DNA of 64,000 bases from Berberis thunbergii (Eukaryota; Streptophyta; Magnoliopsida; Ranunculales; Berberidaceae): positions 107,554 to 171,553 of the forward strand of contig QNQO01005823.1 of the NCBI GenBank assembly GCA_003290165.1, given 5' to 3'. The notes under the pieces were generated by a model that was not told the origin of the DNA, ran no database searches, and saw nothing but the letters and a program-made list of their open reading frames with translations. Position numbers and translations under genes: made by a program. Positions 55,701 through 64,000 of the stretch are shown piece after piece. Numbering within the stretch: position 1 is the first letter of the stretch; each line of letters begins with the position of its first letter.

Positions 55701-57045
55701 TGTCTTAATTTGAAATAATGTATTCAAGGTTCACCACTTAAAAACCATCATAATCATTTACTCGTGTCTAGATTTTGGACTGTGTTAAATTTCAATATTG
55801 CAAAACTTGAATTTGTTGGGTTGGCATAGCTTGAGTCTTAGCAATCACAGGACTCAATTTCTAGATCTCTTTGTTATACAAGTTTGGTGTGGATGAAACA
55901 ACATAAAAACTGACATAATAAAACTTGATGTCAAGGTTATTAATAGTTTACATTACATCAATATCTTACATTGAATCAAAAAATCACCACAATAGCATCA
56001 CCATTGCTATATTGGTCATGCATCTTCTTGATTCTTTGTTTCAGCCTCTTCTTTGTTAAGCTCGCTTCCTTCGCCACCAATTCACTACTATCAGCATCAC
56101 GACCTGAAATAGATCACCTAAAGCACCACCACTTGTATCACTCACTTCTTGTTCATCTTGTTCTTCCTTACTCGTCCAAGTCACAGGCACATACATTTCA
56201 TATAGCAAGTCACGTACTTTCTTTTGCCTCAAGAATAACAAAACCTTGTCAACATTCTCGGCCTTCATCAATAGAGGCGTTCAAGAAATTTGCAAAGAAA
56301 CATTTGATGTTAGTAAAAAAAACCATGAAAAATCAAGGAAAAAAAGTTTGCAAATTTGTTCAAGTAAAGTTAAATACCCTATTGTTCGATATAAACATTT
56401 GTTTTCTTAGAGGATCAGTTCTTCTATTCCTCGGTGGTTGGACGAAATGATGACAATGACATGAATCCACTCCAAATAAATGTTGTTGTTAATACCATAG
56501 AAGCTTTACTGGTTCACCTTGGTTGTCGCCTTAACAAGAATGTTTCTGGTAAGTGTAGTGAACGATGACAATATCTCGTGTTCACCGGGTAGTTCTTGCA
56601 AAATCGATCTTTATCTTCATTTTGGCTCGAATAGGTGGGATTTGAATGACATATACATTTCACATCTATCTCATCAGTTTATCAGGGGTGATAGAGTTCT
56701 TCGATGTCGAAGTAAAACAAACAACCATGGAACCATGTGATGTTATGAAAAAGACTATTTCGTTTGGTTTTACATAAGGTCCGAAATTACCTGACCATAC
56801 AAACATGAACTTATTAAGTTTCCTTATAAAAAATCAGAACAATATGGAATGACAAAATGATATCAATGTTTTACTTAATGCCGCAATTTACTCTTAAGAG
56901 TAGGTTCGTCGATATGCTCCCTAAGAGTAATGATATCCTTTATTTACGACCCCTACACGTTAGGGGCATTTCCACATCGCCATAGTGGGGAAAGTATCAT
57001 TCCACGAAATACTCGCATTACCTCTAAAGCCTAAAATGATCGCGA
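55701..57045. other. AT-rich intergenic sequence with unrecognised short ORFs
   Basis: The minus strand at 56271-56056 encodes MMKAENVDKVLLFLRQKKVR, DLLYEMYVPVTWTSKEEQDE and QEVSDTSGGALGDLFQVV, which looks protein-like. The plus strand at 56519-56740 has DDNISCSPGSSCKIDLYLHF. Neither is recognised and neither has supporting neighbours. The segment 56890-57040 is GC-richer and may be a further LTR-like remnant. Confidence 0.35.
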
Positions 57046-57705
57046 TGATATATAAAAACAGTCATACCCCTGAATCGTACACGTGTCATGATGATATCGA
57101 GGAAATATAGGCCCCAGCATCAGCCAACACTGAACAGGCCCAAGCAGTTCTAAACCAGCTCACTTCAATCCGCTAAGCGAACCTGGACTCTCACAACACG
57201 CTAGGCGCACACGTCTCACATCTGTCCTAAATACCCGTAAGCCATCCTTAAGCAAGTATCTCGAGGATCAGCTTTGGACGGCCAACTAGCAAACAAACAT
57301 TAGAGTATATTCCACACATGGAAACTCCCTTCTACGAACTGGTATTGGATTGGGAACTATCTCCCGCGTATCTAAGAGCGCAGAGCTAACAAGGAACTTC
57401 CCTTCTACATCACGACTCCTAATTAGAAAGGGGTCTCCGTGAAGATCTCCTCCCTAAACTACGCCTACGATGGCCTAGTTAAACCAAGACTCATTGCACT
57501 ATAAAGAAGACATGAGGTTGGTAAGCTAAGGTACGCTACAAATTCCCTGTTACAACATTACACATTTTTTAGAGCCCTGTCTGACTTTAGCATTGGAGTG
57601 TCATCAGCCGCCACAATGGTGGTTTGTGGCACATGTAGGCTACTTGTGTAGGTCAACAGCTCAGCAGGAACTGGGTCAGAGCAGGGAGAAAAAATGACTG
57701 CATCA
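57046..57705 (+). repeat. 5' LTR of Tat copy 4
   Basis: From TGATATATAAAAACAG to GACTGCATCA, about 660 bp. Contains TTTAGCATTGGAGTGTCATC, the counterpart of the TTAAGCATCGAAGTGCCTTC block in copy 2. GTTTAGCGTCGTCTGAGGGGA (a decayed PBS leader) follows at 57706. Confidence 0.7.
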
Positions 57706-57749
57706 GTTTAGCGTCGTCTGAGGGGACGACATAGCTCGTAACTTTACAT

Positions 57750-58960
57750 TAAGTGTCGTTTCCTTTCATAACACAGAGAGATGGTGACCACAGGTCACGC
57801 AACAACGAGGAACCAGGGAACGTGTCAAATGCTCTAGCCGTCCCTATGCTGCCTCTTTCAGCAATTTCTGTCGTGCACAAGCATCCACGAAATAGTCTCC
57901 TTAATTCAACAGCAATTTCACGACCCTACTCTGATGATAGCATTGTCAAACTCCGAGTCAGATGAATGATTTCTTTTCGTGCACCACGCTCTGTCAATAA
58001 TGAGGGAGCTCACATCAATGAAGCAAGGGCTTGACAAGACACTAGTGACGTATCTAACCAGCTTTGACAGTGAATTAACCACCATCCACACGTGCAACGA
58101 CACAACTGTTGTTTCAGCCTTCATTCAAGAATTGAGAAGAGGAAAGTTTTACAACTTTCTGACGCTAGACCCTTTGGCGAACATGACAGACCTGGCAAAG
58201 CAAGCATAAAACTTCATCGCCATAAGAACAGAACTGGGAAGAACCAAACTCAGAGAGCCATTGGTCAACAAAATACATGCGCTTCACAGAGCACATTTAG
58301 ATTTTAAACTATCTAGCAGGTCCAGAAAAATGGTTTTACGAGTTATGAGGATCTAAACGATACATGGCGAACAACTGACACGACACGGTCAGAGGCGAAG
58401 CCCATCTGTGCTGCTGGTATTTATGGAAAGAGATATCCAGGACATACAACTCTCGTAGAATGATGCCCTGGTGGTGACAGTTTCCTGGCAGGCTGGGAGG
58501 TAAGAAGGTCTCTGGTCGATACCGAGAGCTCGATGAACATCCTTTTCCTCCGTACACTCTGCAACATCCAACTGGATGAAACAGCATTGAATCAAGATGG
58601 TTGTCTAGTGATCGACTTCAGTGGCAGAAAATGGTTCCCTGTGGGAAGGATACAACTGACATTAAAAGCTAGAGAACAACCAGGAGTTCGTAGTAATTGA
58701 CACGCCTTCAGCATACAATATAGTTCTGGGAAGATCCTGGATACACCAAATGGGAGCGGCTGACTCCACCTTGCACCAGTGCATCAAGTACCCAACGAGT
58801 GAAACGGTCGATACATTAAGAAGTGATTAGTCGGCGGTCAGAGAATGCCAATACATGGCAACTTTGCTACCCGACAATTCTTAGCAAGCCATCAATCCAA
58901 TGACCAAGACTACCCTTTGTTCAATCCGAAGCTTCGAGGTAGAATGACTGGCATCAGGTG
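57750..58960 (+). pseudogene. Gag and protease remnants of Tat copy 4
   Basis: Gag domain at 57979-58210: SMKQGLDKTLVTYLTSFDSE, LTTIHTCNDTTVVSAFIQEL, RRGKFYNFLTLDPLANMTDL (compare GLRxGxFxxSLxxxPPxxMxDL). The basic and zinc-knuckle parts are mostly deleted. The protease follows around 58440-58800 in broken frames, with VVIDTPSAYNIVLGRSWIHQ near 58690 and STLHQCIKYPTS near 58770, matching the protease C-terminus. Confidence 0.7.
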
Positions 58961-58979
58961 ACGAGGCACCAGTAAGCCC

Positions 58980-59255
58980 TCGAGGCTAACCCAATGTCGG
59001 ACAACTAGAAAAAGAAATCGTTACGGCCTACCTCGATAGCCCTCAGAACAGCAAGGCCATTCAAATCGGTTCCCGCCTAGCAAGGTAGTGGCAAAGCAAC
59101 TTTCAGATCTGCTACAGTGTAATCAGGACATATTTGCCTTGACCATGCGCAATATGATAGGGATAGATCCATCGATAACCGTTAGACAAAAGAAAAGGTT
59201 TGTAGCGCCCAAAAGGAATGCAATCATAAACGAGGAAGTACAACATCTATTCGAG
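58980..59255 (+). pseudogene. Start of reverse transcriptase, Tat copy 4
   Basis: Blocks on the plus strand: VAKQLSDLLQCNQDIFALTM, RNMIGIDPSITV and KKRFVAPKRNAIINEEVQHL. These are the pre-polymerase region of Tat RT. The sequence stops at TTCGAG (59250-59255), where the next LTR begins. Confidence 0.75.
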
Positions 59256-60945
59256 TGATAGGAGCATAATTAGGCTATTTTTAGTACCATATTTCTATAT
59301 GTATTTTGGGTATTACTTGTTAATTATGGTACTAATTGTTATTTTCATGTTTGTGTAGGTTTCCCAATTACAAGATTCCAAAATAGAAGCTAAGTGAAGC
59401 AAATTGGCAATTTAGAAATACTAGTTGCAAAAGGAAACCACGCAAAAAAGGAAACCAAACATAAAACAATTTTAAAGGGATGATACCTTGCTTTGGAGAA
59501 ATCATCCAGCACAGCCTCCTCATCACATCCATCCACAACCCCTTCGCCTCCTGCCATCTAGCACAACCTCCTCATCACATCCATCCACAGCCTCTTCGCC
59601 TCCTTGCAACCATAGCCACCTCGTATCCATCATCGCAGCAGCCCAACATCATCACCCATCTTCACCGTCTTCATCTCTCTCTCGCCTGACTCCCTGATTG
59701 CCACTATCCATGCAAGCAATCCGCAAAGCAGCCCATCGTCCTGAACCCACCACCATCATCAAATCTAGCCATCACCCTCCTCCTCGAAACAGTGTCTCCT
59801 ACAAACCCCTTCCCCGTCTTCATCTCTCTCTCTCCCTGACTGATCTCGTCTCCTGTCGACCGCCACCCACCTGATCTCCCTTTCTCTCGCCTTAATTGTT
59901 CACCAACCCTGACCACCTTCGTGCATCTCTTCATCTAATTTTCTCTTACATAGTAGAAATCACAGTGACAAAGAGAAAGCAGATTGCGAAGAGAGTTATT
60001 TCTCTTCATTTCTGCTATCAGCACCCTAGAAGACATTCTCCGCCACTACGGATCAGGCGACGACAACGTTTTATTTCCTTCACCCTATCTTTTCTTATTT
60101 TTAGCTTGATTATTGATTAGGGATTACTATTTGAACATAATTAATATGTCCAGCTAAACTCCTCTTAGTTAGGGGTGGATTCAAAGCCCCGAACATGTGC
60201 TTTATGAATTAATTGAATTTAATCTTCCTTGCTATTAGTGATTGTGTTTTGCTTAACTGCTTTATAGAGAACTTTTCTTTGTATGTTTGTTAAGGTGGCC
60301 AACTTAGTAAGCATGCTAGGATCTGGGGCTAGAATATAAAAGAATTTCACCTAATTGTTATAATCCTGTATTCACAAGTAGTAAATACCAAGGAACGTTG
60401 GTAAGGTTAAGTAAAAACCTCGGTAAGAACGAGATACTGATCAAACTTGTAATTGCCTAGTCAGTGTTCCTATTTTCCACAAAACTTAATGATCTTAGAT
60501 TGTTTTCTAACTTGCGATTCCTGATTAGATATCATGATAAGAATAGTTTGAAAGCGAAGCTTCGTTTAAGTCAACAAACTTGGAAAAATAATAAGATTAA
60601 TGTAGTGCTGATCACGGTTAATCTTAAGCATTGTCCCTCACGAGTTAGCAAGTGATTATTGAAAATTGATTTATGAGCATATGTTTAGTGTGTCGAGATA
60701 AACCCCTAGCTAATTTCTCATATTTTCCATTCCTTTAGTTTTATTATCTTTACATCAATTTTCATAGTTTAACTTAGAAAATCCAATCCCCCATTATTTA
60801 TTTAATTAGGTTGTTAGTTGTCTTTTAGTTATTTTTAGTGTTAATTGGCAAGCCCTCTAATCCCGGTCCAGAACGATCCTTGCTTGTTCTATACTACAAT
60901 CACAAAGCAGGGTATTAAGTTGTGTGCTACAAAAATAGTTCATCA
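59256..60945 (+). repeat. Athila-like LTR 1
   Basis: From TGATAGGAGCATAATTAGGC to AATAGTTCATCA, 1690 bp, bounded by TGAT...ATCA and followed by the PBS at 60951. It holds short tandem duplications of a (C/T)ATCCATCCAC(A/G)(A/G)CC-type unit near 59515-59600. It aligns with 63063-64000 through its first part with numerous differences. Confidence 0.85.
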
Positions 60946-60950
60946 ATATT

Positions 60951-60968
60951 TGGCGCCATTGCCGGGGA
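60951..60968 (+). promoter_or_regulatory. Primer-binding site (tRNA-Asp type)
   Basis: TGGCGCCATTGCCGGGGA, one change from TGGCGCCGTTGCCGGGGA, the complement of the tRNA-Asp 3' end used by Athila elements. Confidence 0.88.
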
Positions 60969-61059
60969 TTAGTAAAATTGTTAATTACTTCATTAGTTTA
61001 TATTTATTTATTTTTATTGATTTTTTCTTCTTCTTCTTTCTTTATCTCAGGTACTAGTT

Positions 61060-62710
61060 CATGCGCAATAGGAAATCCAGCGAAAACTTATTAGAATACG
61101 ATTCAGAGTTGAGAAAACATTTAGAAGACGAATGAGAGAAACAAAAGAGCCACAAATGTCTAGCTCTGAATTTAAATCTGAAGAGTTCGACACGAGAGAC
61201 AATAGATCTATTAAAAACTTTCGGCATCCACTTTGGACAATGCCACACCCTTGTGCATTCAGTATCCAATAACCGTGCAGGGCAAGACAGAGTCATTCGA
61301 GCTGAAATCCAACTTACTTCATCATATTCCAAAGTATCACGGTCTTTCTATGGATGATCCAAATAAACATTTAAAGGAATTTAAGTTGTATGCAACAGTA
61401 TGACGCCAATGAGTGTGGCTTAGAACATTCTGAAACTGATAGCATTTCCATTTTCTCTGACTGATAGGGCTAAGGATTGGCTCTATGAACTACCTTCCGG
61501 AACAATATATTCCTGGGATAGTATGAAGAAGGTGTTTCTAGATAACTTTTTCCCAACTTCCAAAATTATCTTGTTGAGGAAAAAAATCAATGGTATACAA
61601 CAAGATCCAAGATAATCATATCCAGTTTACTATGAGCACTTCAAAACTCTCATAGCATCATGCTACAACATCAGATGAATGAGGAACTTCTGATTCATTA
61701 CTTTTATGAGGGATTGCTTCCTCTTGAGCGACAGATGTTAGATGCAGCTGTAGGGGAAGCTTTGGTTGATAAAACTCCAGCAACAACGAAGATTTTGATT
61801 AAAAACCAAGCCTTAAACGCCCAACAGTATGAAGGAATTGGAGAGCATTCATTCCAAGTCAAAAAGGTAAGTACTAATTATAATTTGGAAGCTCAAATGG
61901 CTAATCTTACTTCACTTGTAACTCAAGCTCTAGGGAAGCCGAATGTGCTAGGAGTTGCAAGTTTGTGGCATGTGTACTAAGCCAGGACATCCATCTGATC
62001 AATGTCCTCAACTGATTGAGAATGGCGGTTGGGAGAATGTCAACGCAGTAGGTTTTCAGGGGCAAAATCACTATAGGAATAACCCTTATTCGAACACTTA
62101 TAATGAAGGTTGGAGAAATATCCCAAGCTTTGGATAGAGAAATTCAGATCAACCTCAACAACAAGCTTCGAATCAGCTCCCCCTGGTTTCTTTCAAGGAC
62201 CGCCATAACCATCTCAGCACGATTCAGCTATGCCCTTTAATTATGATGAGATTCTAAAAATCGTTAACTATTTCTTAGTAGAACCAATCAAAAGATATAA
62301 CAGATTTGAAGCTACAGATTGGACAGATAGATAGCTGAGCTTATTGGATAAATTCGTGAGCAAGAAAAACTTCCTAGTTCTACCATTCCAAATCCGAAAG
62401 GCGAGTATGAAACCGCAAAAGCAATTACATTGAGGAGTGGTAGGCAAATTGATAATGAGCCAATAGTCCCTAAACGGAGCCAAAATAGGGAAGCTAAGTT
62501 ACAGAAGGATGATCCAGCCATCGTTGAAACACCAGAGCTCCAAGGTAAAAAGGTAAGCATTCCAAATTCAGATTCTGCTAATCTTCTCCACCTTTTGTGC
62601 CTTTTCCAGGTAGGTTTGTCAAATCTAGGAAAAATGATCAGGATAAGGAAACTTTGGAAACTTTCTGAAAAGTCCAAGTCAATATTCCACTTCTTGATGC
62701 TATAAGCAAG
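61060..62710 (+). pseudogene. Athila gag
   Basis: Starts near 61061 (MRNRKSSENLLEYDSELRKH). The gag domain follows in shifted frames: LIAFPFSLTDRAKDWLYELP, SGTIYSWDSMKKVFLDNFFP, then EELLIHYFYEGLLPLERQML and DAAVGEALVDKTPATTKILI. A zinc-knuckle, CGMCTKPGHPSDQCP, lies at 61960-62010, followed by a Gln/Asn-rich segment and, near 62430, LRSGRQIDNEPIVPKRSQNR (compare TLRSGKxx). The layout is that of Athila/Tat-clade gag. Several stops and frameshifts show it is dead. Confidence 0.85.
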
Positions 62711-62839
62711 TGCCTAAGTATGCAAAATTTTTGAAGGAGCTTTGCACGACAAAGAGATGACTTCGAGACGAAAATGTAGTCAAAGTGAGTGAAAATGTCT
62801 CCGTAGTTTTCAAAGGAAATTGCCGCTGAAGTGTAAAGA

Positions 62840-63062
62840 TCCGGGTAGTTTCACTATTTCTTGTGTTATCGGTAATACTAAAATTGAAAATGCAGTGCTA
62901 GACTTAGGTGCTTCAATAAATGTTATGTCGTATTCTATTTATCAATCTATGAATCTCAAAAGTCAAAAATGATGGTGTTATTATTTAATTGGCTGACCGT
63001 TCTGATGCATATCCTCGAGGTTTGTTGGAAGATGTGTTGGTGCAGGTTAACCATTTGATATT
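62840..63062 (+). pseudogene. Athila protease, truncated by the second LTR
   Basis: Blocks DPGSFTISCVIGNTKIENAV, LDLGASINVMSYSIYQSMNL (D-L-G-A in place of D-T/S-G, normal for Athila), then ADRSDAYPRGLLEDVLVQVN and HLIFD. The normal protein continues FPADFYVLDM. Here the LTR-like sequence begins instead. No RT, RNase H or integrase is seen. Confidence 0.8.
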
Positions 63063-64000
63063 TGATAGGGGCATAATTAGGCTATTTTAGTACCATATTT
63101 CTATATATATTTTTAGCTATTACTTGTTAATTATGTACTAATTGCTATTTTCATGCTTGTGTAGGTTTCCAATTATAATATTTTAAAATATAAGTAAATT
63201 GACAATTTAGAAGTACTAATTGCACAAGGAAATCACACAAGCAAGGAATCACACAAAGAAGGAAACCACAGAAAGAAGAAAACAAGAATAAAAAGGGGAC
63301 GATACCTGGCTTTGAGAAATCATCCATCCACGGCTTCCATCGCCTACCCATCCATATCATCCATCCACGGCTTCCCTCGCCTACCCATCCATATCATCCA
63401 TCCACGACTTCCATCGCCTATCCATCAATAACCCTCTCATTCTCGGCCTCCACAACAAACCATAAACCCAATCGAACCCCATTCTCGCAGATCCCTCCTC
63501 GCGACAACCATTCGTCGCCCTCTCTTCACTCAAGCAGTCGACCTCCTCCCTGATAATCGCCACCCGCCTGATCTCCCTCTCTCTTGCCTTCATCGCCATC
63601 CCCCTCACTCACATCCTTTTCTCACTAAAGCAGAGAAGTAAGCAAATATGAAGGAACAGATCGCGAAGTGAGGAAGGAGCAGATCACGAAGTGAGGAAGG
63701 AGTAGATCGCGAAGTGAAGGAAGAGTTCGCGCTATTTGCACCCTAGCACTCCTCTCCTCTACCACCACGAATCAGGCTACAATGTTTTGTTTCATCTCTG
63801 AACTCTTTTACTTATTTTAGTTTGATTATTGATTATGGATTGCTATTCGAACATAATTAATATGTCTAGATAAACTTTTCTTAGTTAGGGTGGATTCGAA
63901 GCCTCGAACATGTGTTTTATAAATTAATTGAAATTAATCTTCGTTGCTATTAGTGATTGTTTTTGCTTAACTGCTTTATAGATAATTTCTTTGTATGTTT
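63063..64000 (+). repeat. Athila-like LTR 2, runs off the window
   Basis: Begins TGATAGGGGCATAATTAGGC and follows LTR 1 with many differences, including a roughly 40-bp direct repeat (CATCCATCCACGGCTTCC...) at 63320-63420 and a GAAGTGAGGAAGGAG(C/T)AGATC repeat at 63665-63720. It could be the 3' LTR of an internally deleted element or the start of a second, nested Athila. Confidence 0.8.

Larger units (their letters stand above)
57046..59255 (+). mobile_element. Ty3/gypsy element, Tat lineage (copy 4), 5' part only
   Basis: LTR, PBS-like site, gag, protease and the start of reverse transcriptase, then cut by an Athila-like LTR at 59256. Its LTR start (CGTACACGTGTCATGATGA near 57085) is closest to that of Tat copy 1. 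Gag is internally deleted and all frames are broken. The 3' half is not in the window. Confidence 0.8.

Overview
The window looks like a TE-rich stretch of a flowering-plant nuclear genome, probably a eudicot. Evidence is one intact-looking PPR gene with a plant-type intron, Tat and Athila LTR retrotransposons, CACTA and Mutator DNA transposons, tRNA-derived SINEs and fragments of typical plant genes. Only one host gene appears functional: a two-exon, 490-residue P-class PPR protein on the minus strand (20984-24296). Almost everything else is decayed mobile DNA, much of it nested, and several insertions can be delimited to the base by target-site duplications (TSDs).

Layout. 1-950 is AT-rich with one unrecognised exon-like ORF (548-694). 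1120-2340 is a tandem array of about 182-bp units. 2400-7397 is a truncated minus-strand Tat-type Ty3/gypsy element next to a scrap of Athila pol (7398-7600). 7600-10824 is AT-rich with a SINE copy. 10830-19098 is a plus-strand Tat element with both LTRs, TSD GTTTT, broken gag-pol and an extra ORF antisense to pol. 19104-20980 holds a second copy of that SINE with a perfect 14-bp TSD. 20984-24296 is the PPR gene, followed by two more SINE-like units.

26021-47300 is a decayed Mutator-like (MULE/FAR1-type) transposase locus split by a minus-strand Tat element (26458-45023, TSD GAAGG). That gypsy element also carries an antisense ORF. Its gag is broken by a second, partial copy of the MULE transposase, and that copy is in turn split by a CACTA element (34913-43054, TSD TTT). 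This CACTA shows no transposase. It carries pieces of at least four host genes: a TRAP1/organellar HSP90, an unrecognised gene, a SEN1-type helicase and ribosomal protein L11.

48041-55021 is a second CACTA (different terminus, TSD GAC), sitting in a roughly 220-bp tandem array. It carries pieces of an extradiol (LigB/DODA) dioxygenase, a GH3 beta-glucosidase, the PFP alpha subunit and an AINTEGUMENTA-like AP2 factor. In both CACTAs all the recognised fragments lie on the minus strand, several with recognisable exon-intron borders. 57046-59255 is the 5' part of another Tat element, cut off in its reverse transcriptase by an Athila-like LTR (59256). After that LTR come an Athila gag and protease start, then a second related LTR that runs off the window.

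The clearest candidates for something new are the two multi-gene Pack-CACTA elements and the antisense ORF shared by two Tat copies. I see no new enzymatic or defence system. All family calls come from reading translations and motifs by eye.
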